Assembly: GCA_004194705.1 (NCBI GenBank)
Contig: SADC01000088.1
Location: forward strand, 124,001-188,000
Length of the DNA: 64,000 bases
Source: Ditylenchus dipsaci
Taxonomy: Eukaryota > Nematoda > Chromadorea > Rhabditida > Anguinidae
Direction of reading: 5' to 3'
Position 1 is the stretch's first letter, and every line of letters starts with the position of its first letter. The notes beneath the pieces were generated by a model. It made no database searches and had not been told where the DNA came from. It worked only from the letters and a program-made list of their open reading frames with translations. Positions 1-20,269 of this stretch are shown here, piece by piece. The translations under genes were made by a program, and so were the position numbers.

Positions 1-82
1 TGAAATACTTGCCCATTGAATGGTCTTGAGAACTCCGTAAGGATAATCTTTGGGAAAAGCACTGTCAAATTGCACCATGGTA
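1..82 (-). CDS. Partial exon, possible MARVEL/synaptophysin-like protein
   Basis: Read on the minus strand, an acceptor (AATTAG) at 84-83 opens an exon that runs off the left edge with no stop. It encodes T-M-V-Q-F-D-S-A-F-P-K-D-Y-P-Y-G-V-L, then K-T-I-Q-W-A-S-I-S. The stretch F-P-x-x-x-Y-P-Y-G-x-L-K-x-x-Q-W resembles the segment just before the first membrane helix of synaptophysin/synaptogyrin-type MARVEL proteins, which sit in vesicle membranes. Only 27 codons are visible, so the family call is a guess from memory of that motif; the exon itself is better supported, by an open frame, coding-like composition and a good acceptor. It would be transcribed away from the C6 gene to its right. Confidence 0.35.
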
Positions 83-887
83 CTAATTTGGCATGGAGGC
101 AAATAAAAAAGTTGAGTGGAGCTGAAAATAGTTTCTATAATTGTTGCCTTGTAATTACACTGACAATAAATAATGCTCAAGACAAATGACTAATGCTGCT
201 AGTGGGGTGCAGCAAGTGTGAAGGACAAAAACAACAACCATTAATACGTTTCGAGTCAAAGTTAAGCAAGTAACACTGCCAACACAAGGTCTTCGGCACA
301 GGACAACCATGTTTTCCAATGTTGTTCATAGTCTTTCAATAAAGCAAAAATTAGAGCCAAGAAAAAGTATTTTTACAAGGCCAATTTTCGGAGAGGATAA
401 AGTCTGAAGAAAAGTACAAATAAATAAAATTTTTAATCATTTTGTCCGTCAATACTTTGTCCGTCCTACACAAAAAATATTAAAAAACATAGAAAATTGA
501 ACTGCTGGTAATAAATTTTGGCCTGAATATTGCTAAATTTGATTTTAATTTTTTTGTACAAAATGGCAGCCGGACATTAAGCAAAATTTCTGCGATTCTT
601 TTACGGATACTCTGCAAAATTATACTAAATTTATTAAAACCCAGTAATTTGCCAATTTTAAGTAATTTTTGTAAATATATTGTAAAATCTTTAAAGTGCG
701 TGAAACACATTTCATTTTGATATGTGTGCTCTGATTTGATAGACCATTTTTTGATGTGCGCTAATTTAAAAAAAGACTACCACTCAAATAAATAGCAATA
801 ATAATAATAAATTTATGGTTCATACAAGGACTGCGACTGAGACTGAGATTTATAGCCAAACTAAAGTGTGTTCATAGACCTAAAATA
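83..887. other. Noncoding spacer, nothing recognised
   Basis: AT-rich sequence between the left-edge exon and the first MITE. It holds homopolymer runs and a short AAT-type microsatellite near 797-815. I see no exon, RNA gene or transposon terminus. Promoters of the left-edge gene could lie here, but no motif shows it. Confidence 0.4.
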
Positions 888-1221
888 CAGGGTGTGTCGA
901 GAAATTCCCTGGTTTTGGGAAGGTCACAACTTTTTTCTAGAGCGCTGTTTGAAATTCTGTTTTCGCCAATCAATTTTTACTCGCTGACAATTTTTTTTGC
1001 TGCATAATGTTAAAAACACGATTTTCGCTTGGTCCGCCTGTAGTTTGGTCTTGGTCTGTGGATGGCCTCTGGATGAGGAAGGGGGAAAACACAGGGACCA
1101 AGCAAATTCGGATTTTCGACATTATACAACCAAAAAAATTTGGCGAAAACATAATTTTGAAAAGCGCTCTATAAAAAAGTTATGACCATTTCAAATCCAG
1201 AGAATTTGTCGACACACCCTG
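888..1221. mobile_element. MITE with CAGGGTGTGTCGA ends
   Basis: The left end CAGGGTGTGTCGAGAAATTC is answered at the right end by its inverted form, and both sides are flanked by TA (886-887 and 1222-1223). The inverted repeat continues inward (AGCGCTNTNTNAAA parts match), with a short middle. TA duplication and CAGGG termini fit non-autonomous Tc1/mariner-type elements. No transposase is encoded. A relative with the same first bases and similar subterminal sequence lies at 37043-37280. Confidence 0.75.
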
Positions 1222-1741
1222 TAGTTTCAGTCTAAGTCGCAGTCCGTGAATGAGCCATTAAAAGTGTGTCAATTTTTACAATTAGGAAAAATGAGTGAAT
1301 CGTACAATTATTTTTAAGCAACAAAATTCTAATATCATACTTAATACGCACATATTTTTGTACGGTCTGTACGTTTCATATATTTTTCGTAGTCAAAGCA
1401 CTTAGACGATTTTTTTTATAATTTGCCGTTTTTGTAAGATTTCTCACTATGGTTCTAACTTATAAAAATCCAGCGCAATCCTCATTTTTCTATTTTTATT
1501 GAATCATTCTAGAGTAAAGAAAGCGAATTAGGTGAACGGAAGAAAGTAAAATTAGCAGAACAGAAATGAAAAGTTTAGCCACTTAGTCCAAAGTGTGTCA
1601 ATCTCTTACAGTGAAAGGAGAAACCAACCTCATTTACTGCCACTTCTGTCGTAAATCCTGTCTATATGCCAAAAGCTTGATTGTTTTTAGGATTAAATGT
1701 TGCTAAGACCGTTTTGCAGAGGTATTTTGCTGTTTTTGCAG

Positions 1742-4700
1742 ACGAGGGTATGCTTGAGTTGCACTGCCACCAAAATGCTGCCCCTCCAACCACCACTCCT
1801 GCCACAACAACAACTGCCACAACAACAAGTACAACTACTACTCTTGCAACAACCACAACCACAGTTCTCACCACCACTGTCAATCCCAGTAATTAGCATT
1901 GTGTTATCCTACAAATAGGCGTCTTTCTATTTTCGTCTGGGTTCCAGGCTGTTTCAGTTTCCCGTAAGAACTAGGGTGAAAAAGAGTCAGACCATAGGCG
2001 AAAACAAAATTTTTAAAGGTCTTTATAATGAGGTTCGACTGTAAATCAGGCTAGTAGTGTTCTAAAACGAGGCTCCCATATATTAGGTTGTCCCAAAGTT
2101 CGCGGAATACCTTCTACCCCATCTTGTGTTTTGTCGCCTTTTTTAAATATTTTTTTGATTTGGTTTTTGCTTTAACGTTTGTTGTAAGCGCCATGTTCCC
2201 TCTGACAAAAACCCCAGCCAGCTTGGAAAAAGCCAAATTAAAGTCAACAAGCAACTAAAAAATTCGATAAGACTCAATATTCCGCAAACTTTTGGGACAA
2301 CCTAATATTTTTACTCAAAATTTTCAGGTAGTTCAAGAAGTTTGAGCCAAATTTAAAATTTTTGGACGAAAAATTTTTTTTCTTATGAAAGTAGAATCGT
2401 AGCTAAGATTAAGCACTGCATTTTCGGTAGTAGTTGAATGTAAAACTGTTTTTCGCCGACCGTTTTAGAGGATAATGTTTGCGAGCAGATAGGATAATTA
2501 GTTCACCAAACTATAATTTGTTTTAATTTCATAGCTGGCAGTTTTTCAAGATGTTTTTTTTTCAACTGAAGCTGTCACTTTTAAAAGCTTATATAACCAC
2601 TTTTTCCGAGTCCCTTCCGCACATTAGAAACATTGACAGACATGGTCCTTTAATTGTTGCATTTACAGCTTGCATCAACTGTGCCGCCACTTCTGTCACA
2701 TTGACTCCTGGAGATGCTACACAAGGCAATTATTATTTTAAAATGAATTCAGATCCATAATTACAGGGTGTGTCAGAATTACGCGCACTTTTTTGAAAAA
2801 TTTGCGAGGTAGCTCCTCGCCCGGCCGATTTCCGTTTTCGGGACCCTAACCCGAGGAAATCTCCAGAATTAGGAGGCTTTTAATAATCAATAACACAGAC
2901 TTCCATTCATCTTTATTCGTACAACAATAAACAGTAAGAAAAAGGATAAATTGAGACAAAAATTAAAACCTTAGGAACGCCCACTGTCGATTATTCGGAA
3001 CATCTCTTCTAGACCAAGTTTGAACTGCTTCACACAAAGTCGGTTTGCTTGCTCTTGATTCTTGATATTAGCCATGATATAAACGTAAAAAGCATTAAAA
3101 GGAAAGATATACCATGCAGACAGCATAAATCGAATTAAAATTGATAATATATAAAAAAATTAAGACAGAAAGAGCAATGTGCGCGTAATTCTGACACACC
3201 CTGTAGTTGGTAAAGTGCAGTGTTTGCGTGAGCTCAGTCCTCATAAGATCTCAGTGAATATTCTCATCGAGAATCTCCCTCACCCTTTCTCACAGACAAT
3301 TTTCGAATTCTCACCTGCACTCACAAGCAGTGAAAACAAATAAAATCCGAAAAATTGTGGGCTTGAAGGCTTAAGTTTAGGCTCATGGCATATTTATTAC
3401 CAAAAAAAGGCTTTTGTACAACTTTTTTATCTCAAAAATGGTGGTTTTAGGTACTCTCCAGAAATTACAAAAGAAAAAAATACGGTATAAGAACACCGAG
3501 AAATACTCATTTTCACGATTGGGGATATAAATGAATGATTTGGAGGGGTAAAACAATTTGAGCCATACTATTTTTAGTTTTAGCTCAAAATACAATAAAT
3601 TTTAATCCTTTATAATAGCTTAAATGAAAGCCCAGAATCTTGGTTTCATATTAGTATATCAAACGTGTGACTTGTAAAATATTAATAAAAGCAGTCAAAA
3701 AAAGTCTTAAAACCAATTGATTATCGGAAATTTAGTCTATTTTAGCCTGTAAAAATAATAGCTCTAGTAGGTGTGAAACCCTATGCTGAGGATCTTGTTG
3801 GATAGCCGACAATGTAATAATCATTTTGACACCAAACTTGAAAAAAAAATGAAAGGTGTGCACCCAGTGGCAGTCGAACCTGCAACCTAGGCAGTACATA
3901 TATGAATATGAACGAGAGAGAACTGTACACCGCCGATTCAAATTTTGCAATGCACTGCGAGCAAAAACTATGGTCCTTAAAGTTTTTCAAAATAGACAAA
4001 TCTTTAAAACAAAGGATCATTTTCGATCCTACCAATAATATTGTGGCTAACGATTTCAACCAAGGTGGCTTTAGGAACATCTACTCCCACCAGCGCACTC
4101 AGCACTGATGCTAATGGATGTATGCTGCACACTTTTCTGATCTGTAACCATCCTAATTTTTTTTGCTTAGGCTTTGTGTTAACTGTGACCTGTACTGCAG
4201 CTGCTGGTGGCATGACATTTATGCAGGTCAGTTGAACTTTAGTAAATTATGAAAAAAATACCTTAACCAATTTTGACATTTGAATAAAAAAATGTATTTA
4301 TGTCAAAACTGTGCCTTGACGTTTACTACGCCAGCGTTAACATAAACTTATCTGATCCATATGGGCCACGGACGTTTGACCTTAAAGCCGTTTGACCTAA
4401 AGCCGTTTGACCTTAAGCCGTTTGACCTTAAGCCGTTTGACCTTAACCGTTTGACCTTAAAGCCGTTTGACCTTAAAGCCGTCTGACCTTAAAGCCGTCT
4501 GACACTAAAAATTTGCAATTTTTGCATTCGAATCCGTGCTTTCTCTACTCCGTTTCTTGAAGTCAAGGTTTTTGATTACATATATTGCTGTCATTTCATT
4601 GACCGTTGAATTCTTTTTGTCATAGAATACTTGCTTCGTTGACACGCATTTGGGCCCCAATTATAAAAATTTTATATTTTCCAACGCAGATGTGTTGTAC

Positions 4701-6077
4701 GTATTAGAACTGGTGCTGCACTAAGAAAAAGCTATGTGGGTCATCAAAGGGTCAGCCATTATCCGTACCATGTACCCCCAAAGGGTCAGCCATTATCCCG
4801 TACCATGTACCCCAAAGGGTCAGCCCTTATCCGGACCATGTACCCCCAAAGGGTCAGCCCTTATCCGGACATGTACCCCCAAAGGGTCAGCCCTTATCCG
4901 GACCATGTACCCACAAAGGGGCTTCCTATTGAATTAGGTTGCCTGCGAAGGCAGGCAGGTAGAAAATCTAGAAAAGTCAAAATTTTCGATGGAAGTATTC
5001 GGAAACAACGTCTTTATCGGTTCAGCGTTGAATTAGACAAAGCACGGATTCAAAATGCAAAAATTGCAATTTTTAGGGTTAGACGGCTTTAAGGTCAAAC
5101 GGCTTTAAGGTCAAACGGCTTGAGTCAAACGCTTAAGGTCAAACGGCTTAAGGTCAAACGGCTTAAGGTCAAAGGGCTTTAAGGTCAAACGGTTTTAAGG
5201 TCAAACGTCGCGTACCCGATCCATATATTTTTGCAATAACAGTTTACTTTTGTTTTGATTTTTTTTCTCCGAAAAATCAATTTTAAAACTTGTAATCCTC
5301 TCAAACTTACAGCCTAATATATTTACAGTTCAATGTTAACCAAGGAGGTCCATTGCAACCTATTGGCACAGTGGTGACTGCGCAGTTGAATTGCGTAAGG
5401 AATATTCAGCTGTCAGTATATATTTAGTTTGTTGGGTTTAGGTGAATGGAGCATTTGTATGTGTTTTGTATTTATTTTTTTCATAACGTATTGATATATT
5501 ATAATATTTTTCCAGGTTTTCCAGCCCCCGGTATACTTTTATATTGATATTTTTATAATTTAATAGACTTGGATGAATACAGGGTGTATCAAGAAAACTT
5601 GACCACTTTAAATTTTTTTCAGTAGATAGGCCCGAAAGTTTTAGCCTTAAACAACACAAACAACAGCTCTTGCCTCAATTCCCGAAATTACACGCAAAAA
5701 TGACAATGGAAAAAAAACTCTAAAAATGTTAAAGTTTAGCTTTTTGAGTTTTTTTCAATTTTTTCGAAAACTAAAACAATATGAGCCAAAATGAAAACCA
5801 AAAACCTTGATTTTTAACAAAAAAAGATCTCTTGCCAATGCAGACGTGTACTATTGGTCTGCGGGAATTCAAATTTGTATCGTTTTATGACAAAACGTGA
5901 ACACGTCACTTTGAATATTTTTTATGTAAATAGGTAATTTTGCTTAAAATAAGATAAATGATGATCTTTTGAAGTCTTGCAGAATTTTTAAACCCTGAAG
6001 CTAAATAAAAACTGAATTTTTAGGGTGGGCCTGATCGTGTGATAACTGAGGTGAATTGTGTGAACGTGGCTGGATAA
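1742..6077 (+). CDS. C6-domain secreted protein with Thr-rich linker
   Basis: Spliced gene; supported exons are 1742-1888 (could start at 1691), 2669 to about 2757, 4075-4119, 4171-4226, 5329-5394, 5442-5456 and 6024-6077 (TAA). The first exon gives a Thr-rich, mucin-like run. The next opens with C-I-N-C, and later exons give N-G-C (the Cys codon is split by a 51-bp intron), L-T-V-T-C-T-A-A-A-G-G, F-M-Q|F-N-V-N-Q-G-G-P and A-Q-L-N-C. That cysteine spacing and the Thr-rich linker are what I expect of nematode C6 domains, extracellular modules of unknown role. The last exon repeats the theme (G-G-P-D-R-V-I-T-E-V-N-C) and ends in A-G-stop. Exon 5442-5456 is a 15-nt microexon. No convincing donor follows the exon near 2757, where a MITE begins at once. 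No signal peptide exon was found. Confidence 0.6.
2083..2305. mobile_element. mariner-type MITE
   Basis: The ends read TTAGGTTGTCCCAAAGTT and, inverted, AACTTTTGGGACAACCTAA, bounded by TA on each side. TTAGGTTG...CCCAAAAGTT is the typical terminal sequence of mariner elements. The 223 bp have no coding capacity. It sits in the intron between the Thr-rich exon and the first C6 exon. Confidence 0.8.
2764..3203. mobile_element. CAGGGTGTGTCAGAATT-ended MITE
   Basis: The terminal repeat CAGGGTGTGTCAGAATTACG (20 bp) is perfectly inverted at 3184-3203, with TA at 2762-2763 and 3204-3205. Unlike the fold-back MITEs in the window it has a non-palindromic middle, including a minus-strand ORF of 34 codons at 2971-3075. 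It lies within a few bases of the end of the C6 exon at 2669. Confidence 0.8.
2971..3075 (-). CDS. Small ORF inside a MITE
   Basis: ATG at 3075-3073 to TAA at 2973-2971, 34 codons, starting M-A-N-I-K-N-Q-E-Q-A-N and ending I-I-D-S-G-R-S. Composition is hydrophilic with balanced codons, unlike the surrounding AT-rich repeat. It may be a remnant of the transposon's own gene or captured host sequence. I do not recognise the product and there is no independent sign that it is expressed. Confidence 0.2.
   Translation of the reverse strand: MANIKNQEQANRLCVKQFKLGLEEMFRIIDSGRS
3600..3960 (-). repeat. tRNA-derived SINE-like repeat, copy 1
   Basis: On the minus strand the block contains GGTTCGACTGCC, a good match to a tRNA B-box (GGTTCGANTCC). 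The flanking text (AGTAGGTGTGAAACC, then ATTTTGACACCAAACTTG) recurs in the same order at 33000-33380. Two dispersed copies with a Pol III-type box suggest a SINE. The A-box is not clear. Confidence 0.5.
4363..5217. mobile_element. Foldback element A with tandem-repeat TIRs
   Basis: The perfect 9-bp sequence GATCCATAT flanks both sides (4354-4362, 5218-5226). The termini GGGCCACGGACGTTTGACC and, inverted, GGGTACGCGACGTTTGACC are followed inward by about eight copies of a 16-bp unit, GCCGTTTGACCTTAAA, with indels. The inverse array fills about 5085-5205. The centre (4736-4925) carries a different tandem repeat of about 35 bp containing CAAAGGGTCAGCC, which happens to leave a long open frame. 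A 9-bp duplication suggests a Mutator/Foldback-type cut-and-paste origin. No transposase is present. Confidence 0.85.
5580..5990. repeat. One-sided CAGGGTGTATC repeat
   Basis: CAGGGTGTATCAAGAAAAC directly after TA resembles the left end of the CAGGGTG MITEs, but no inverted partner was found before the last C6 exon. It is probably a truncated or decayed copy. Confidence 0.35.
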
Positions 6078-6205
6078 GTGAAAGTGGCTGCAATGACTAT
6101 TTTCGATTTAATAATAATCTTTGTTTACTGTTTTAATTAATTCAGAAAATTATTTGTTGCAAAACTAAAAAAACCCAAACTGTGTAAATCTTTTAGTGCT
6201 TTGTA

Positions 6206-6211
6206 AATAAA
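6206..6211 (+). terminator. Candidate poly(A) signal of the C6 gene
   Basis: AATAAA lies about 130 bp past the TAA at 6075-6077. The spacing suits a 3' UTR, but the hexamer is common in sequence this AT-rich. Confidence 0.4.
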
Positions 6212-6239
6212 AAAGTTTAATAATAATAGTTGAAAAAGT

Positions 6240-6705
6240 TATTTCACATTTGGCGTTAAGAGAAAACACAATTGTTTACAAATATATAATATTCAACCAT
6301 GACTTTTTAAATAAGAGAAAATTGAATTTAAAAATGTTCGTTTTAGTGCTTTGCATTTTAAATAAATGTGTGGAAACCCTGTTGTTAGAAGAGATTCTCC
6401 TGGTCATTATCGGATGCCCTAATAACACAATAAAAAAAAGAATAGGTAAGCTCTGAGACTTTTTGATTGGGAAACAACTAAGATCTTTGAAGAGCCAATG
6501 CAGATGGAGGAGGAAAAAAAAGAAACAATAATTTACCATGTGAAATGCAGAGGAGTGCAGTTTATGAGCGAATACATACACAAACCACACATAAAGAGAG
6601 GTATTCAGGTAGCTGCAATTAGAAATAAAAGATTGGAGATTCAATTGGCGGCTTTTTCAACAAATTTTTTGCGCAATGATTTGAAGTTTTCTATAAAATG
6701 AAAAC
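6240..6705 (+). CDS. Possible two-exon small gene, unrecognised
   Basis: Two open stretches on the plus strand look more coding-like than their surroundings. The first (about 6330-6445) encodes a hydrophobic M-F-V-L-V-L-C-I-L start followed by E-E-I-L-L-V-I-I-G-C-P and ends at a good donor (GTAAGC, 6447). The second (about 6480-6600) encodes E-E-E-K-K-E-T-I-I-Y-H-V-K-C-R and ends at GTATTC. Phases of the two could not be joined cleanly, and I do not recognise the protein. It could equally be intronic noise between C6 and Ror. Confidence 0.2.
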
Positions 6706-6719
6706 TTTCGATTTTTTTT

Positions 6720-7039
6720 CTTTAGATTATCTATCACAAATTCAATAGCTTATGGTTTTGGTCAAAAGCATCCGTATTATAAAAAATTCATACTGAATTT
6801 GAATATAATTTACAAAATATTGAAAAAAGTTTTTTTCGACAATAGCATTTTCAATTTTATAAATGCGGTGTGACCATATTGGACTTTAAAAAAAGTTTTT
6901 ATAGCAAAAGCTGTTCAGCGAACTTTTAGCATAACCATATTTTTTTCGTTAAAATTTTACAAAAAAACCCTATCTTGATCTCATCCTAACAAAAACAGCT
7001 TTGTATATAAACAAATCAAATTAATGTTGAGACACAACA
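6720..7039. other. AT-rich spacer at the Ror 3' end
   Basis: Low-complexity sequence between the uncertain small gene and the Ror terminal exon. It would hold the Ror 3' UTR on the minus strand. No other feature was seen. Confidence 0.4.
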
Positions 7040-16730
<9,691 letters not shown>

Positions 16731-16911
16731 CTACAACAAATTTTATTTAGTAAAGTTAGGTCTTGCTGGACCAACATATTTAGACAAAATTAATATAAAA
16801 TCGTATTAAGACCAGTTATCCTTTTTGCTCTAATAGGCCGGCCCCTCCAGTAATCCAACCTTAGAAAGAAGAAAAAAAATTCTAAATTTATTTTTTCTAA
16901 AAAGGCCAAAC

Positions 16912-17487
16912 CCTCAATGGGTGCCGATTTCTTAAGCTTGGTCCTCCCTGTTGTTGTTTCTTTGTAATTTTTTAAGCTTAGGCGAGGGTAGGCCAGCGTA
17001 TGTTAGGACAGACTCAAATATTAAATATATATTTTACCCGTTTATAACATCTCTGGCCTACTCTAGCCCAATCGTGAAAATTACAAAAAACAACAAGGGG
17101 ATCAAGCTTGAGCCTAGTCAAATAGGGCTAAGAAGTCCGATGACCTTTTTCTTGTTAAGTGTTGTTATTTTATTATTTTTCATTTTTGTTTTCGTAAAAA
17201 AAGAAAATATTTGTGTAAAAATAAAGCGATTTAAAAAAAAATACAGCTCCTATATGGCATACTGGTCGATTTTTTTTTATTGGTCTGTTATTCGCCCTGT
17301 TATTATTTCGTGATTTTTTGAAACTAGGCTTGAGCAAGGGTTGGCCAGCCTATATTAGGAAAGCCTGAACAAACCAAGATGTTTGAGTCCTTCCTAATAT
17401 ACGCTGACCAACTCTTGCTTAAAACCAAAACTTAGCCTAAAAAAACAACAGGGCGGGGGACAATCTAGAAAATCGGTACTCATTGAG
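16912..17487. mobile_element. Inverted-repeat element, CCCTCAATG ends
   Basis: CCCTCAATGGGTGCCGATTT at the left matches the inverse of AAATCGGTACTCATTGAGGG at the right. Inside, a second inverted block (AAGCTTAGGCGAGGGTAGG and AACTCTTGCTTAAAACC region) follows. No coding content was recognised. Confidence 0.55.
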
Positions 17488-19979
17488 GGATGGAGCCGAA
17501 AAAATACTATTTTTGTTGACATGTTTTTGTTGCATTTGCGCTGTTGTTTTAAAATTGATCGCAACTTCAAAGATCTTTTTAATGGATGGATTGAATTTCT
17601 TTCGAAGTATGAAAGCGATGCGCCCAGCCTGGAAGATTACTAATCAACCTAAAACACAGGGCCTACATAACAGAATGCAAACTAAAAGCAGTACTTATCC
17701 CGCTTACTTTTTAATATTCGAGAAATATGTTTGAGTCCGGCCTAACATAAGCCTAAAAATTTGAAAAATAATTAAAAGATGACCTAAAATACTTTAATAA
17801 GTAATCCGACTTTAAGCAATTAAAGCCAATTTTTTTAGAAAACTTTAATTATTTTCATTAGAAACAAATATTTTTTTTGGCTTTCTATATAATGCCACCC
17901 ACGCCCCCCCCCCCCAAATTTACTTTTTCTCAAGAGGAGAGGACCTGTCTAATAGTGATTCTCGTGTTCCCAAACGGCACAGAGAGTTCAGAGAGTAGCG
18001 TTTTACGACGAAAAAAATCCATAAATTTATGCAGATGTTTTTACAGCAACATTATTTACAACATGGGCCTTTATTTGACCGAAACACTGACTGAAACAAG
18101 CGGGGGACAAGTATAGCGGTAGTTGATTGTATGGTGAGAGCTGACTGTAGACCTAACAAATTGCAACGAAACATGACAGACGCTTTCACTACTTTTTTAA
18201 GTTTATCTGCAGTATTTAGACTGAAAACATTTTTTCTAGATAAAAAATCTTTTTCGCAAATAAAAGTTTTGGTCAAAACATTAATTTTGGACAAAAAAAT
18301 CATTTTTGTAAAGCATAAACAGATTACATACGAAAAAAGAAAAACTTTCGACTTGCTTCTGCTTACTTATAAATTATTTTATATGAACTTACAGATTTTT
18401 ATTATGAAAATGTTTGTTAGATTCTAGCGGTCATTTGGAGTGTTAAATGGAGTATAGTAAACATTACGTTTCCGTTTTTTGCCTTGGTCCCCTGTTGTTT
18501 TTTATTAGAAAACAGCTTGGCCCCCCCCCTGTATTTTATGGTTATGTTAATATGGTGATTATAGTGACCATATTTGTTGATGATAATGGGAGTTTGCCAA
18601 ATTCAAATGCGCGCGGGACACTTTTTTTTTGTTCCGAAATTATTTTTTAGTCATTTATAATGCATTATAATAAATGACCAAAAATAACAGAGCAGACACG
18701 AGAAACGAACCTGAGAACACAAACACCACACTACGACGACAGACCCAAATGCAACCCGCCTTACCATTAAAACGACAGAGGGGAAGAAGCTGTTTTTCAA
18801 TAAAAAAAAACAGGAGAGACCAAGGCATATTTTGGAAACATATTTTTATTAGACCCGTTAAATGCATACAACTTCAAATAAAAAGTTTGCGAATAAAAAA
18901 AATCCAATAAAAGAGTTTAACAAAAACCGTGGTGCGGGACTGTATCATGGGCGTATTTCGACTTCAGCAGGTTTACTCGCGAGGGTTGGGGCAAACAAAT
19001 TTACGTATCTGCGGATGCTCTACAGAGATGGCTCGGATATTTTTTTTAGTTAAAACCAGAACTTCTAAATGTTTTTGTGTTTTTCTAATTTTATCGAAAA
19101 TCTTGTGTCATTCCTCGGTAAAACGCTTTTTTATTCACTTGAACACCCTTGAAGTTGAAAATTCCGGTCTAATTAAGACTGGAACTCCGTTCGGAAAATA
19201 GACCGGAATTTACATCTTCGAAGGGTATTATTTCTTCGGTAAATAAGTGCTTTACTCAATGTTTTTCGTCCGTCTAAATTTATGGCTTACGTAAACTGAA
19301 TAGGAAGCGAAGAGGCAGCTTCGCACTTGAGTCTAACTTCCCCGCCCAATGGCCGAGTTATATGGGTAGTGCTCCTGTGAGTCGAATGTAAGGCCTTTTG
19401 CTAGTTGGTGAGCCATCATCCATTCTGAAACATACAAAATTTATTTTTAGATATATTTTTATTACTATGAACAAATGACTACTAAGTAGCACTTTTTATA
19501 CATTATTGGCTTTTGAAATTTAATAAGCACGAATTGATGGAGAACAGTCTGTTTCTTATCAATCAGCTCGAACGTGTCTCTAAGATACCGTATTGCCTCT
19601 AATAATACTCCATTGAATTTTAGGTATTCCTTGGATCAAAAAAAATTGAGTTGTTCTTTTTCGCATTATCTCGAATCCCGTGAGCTTTACGGACCGATTT
19701 TTAGATTTGTATTTCCACCTAAAAATCTCAAAACGACTCTAAAGTCAAAGAAATATTCCAACTTTTTGTATTTGGCCTGTTCGAATAGCTAAATTCTTGA
19801 TTCTATTTGGTGTATGAAGTCATTGGCGTACCCAGGGTGGGGCTAGCTGGGCCATAAACCCCCCCCCTCCCCGTCACGATTTTTTTTGATAAGGATTAGT
19901 TCCCTTGGTCAAGATTTTTTAGCCTTATTGGCCCTTTTAGCCCCCCTCCGCCAGGTAAATTTTTGCAATATTGTATACG
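17488..19979. other. Intergenic, repeat debris
   Basis: No supported exon. Around 18470-18860 there is sequence related to the CTTGGTCCCCTGTTGTTTTT repeats seen at 20.0, 47.9 and 51.6 kb. A small hairpin of GACCGGAATT type occurs at about 19150-19210. Apparent ORFs here lack splice sites and conserved motifs. Confidence 0.4.
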
Positions 19980-20253
19980 CGGCGCTATCGGAGAATCTGT
20001 TTCCCCTTTTGCCTTGGTCCGCCTGTTGATTTTTGGTGAAAAATACTTTGGCATCCCTGTTGTTTTTTAATTATATTTTAATGTGATTATGGTGATTAAA
20101 GTTATCATGCTAACCATAATCATCTTAATCACCACAATCTCCCCAATCACCATGATAACATTGAAAAAAACCACAGGGGGACCAAGGCAAAATATGGAAA
20201 AAATCAACAGGGGGGGCCAAGGCAAAAAGGGAAACAGATTCTCCGATAGCGCC
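19980..20253. mobile_element. Inverted-repeat element, CGGCGCTATCGG ends
   Basis: CGGCGCTATCGGAGAATC is mirrored by GATTCTCCGATAGCGCC, and the 12-bp flank ATATTGTATACG is repeated perfectly on both sides (19968-19979, 20254-20265). The body has CCTTGGTCC / GGACCAAGG inverted blocks around an alternating AT-rich middle (GGTGATTA, TAATCACC). A related, more diverged copy lies at 51553-51727. Confidence 0.75.
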
Positions 20254-20269
20254 ATATTGTATACGTTAT

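Noticed and set aside
4736..5092. 118-codon plus-strand ORF rich in Pro, Lys and Gln
   Set aside because: It is the translation of the 35-bp tandem repeat in foldback A; frames shift between units and no exon boundaries fit.
4375..5210. Direct repeats resembling a CRISPR array
   Set aside because: Units of about 16 bp are head-to-tail with no unique spacers, and the same units appear inverted at the other end of a transposon bounded by a 9-bp duplication in a eukaryotic genome.
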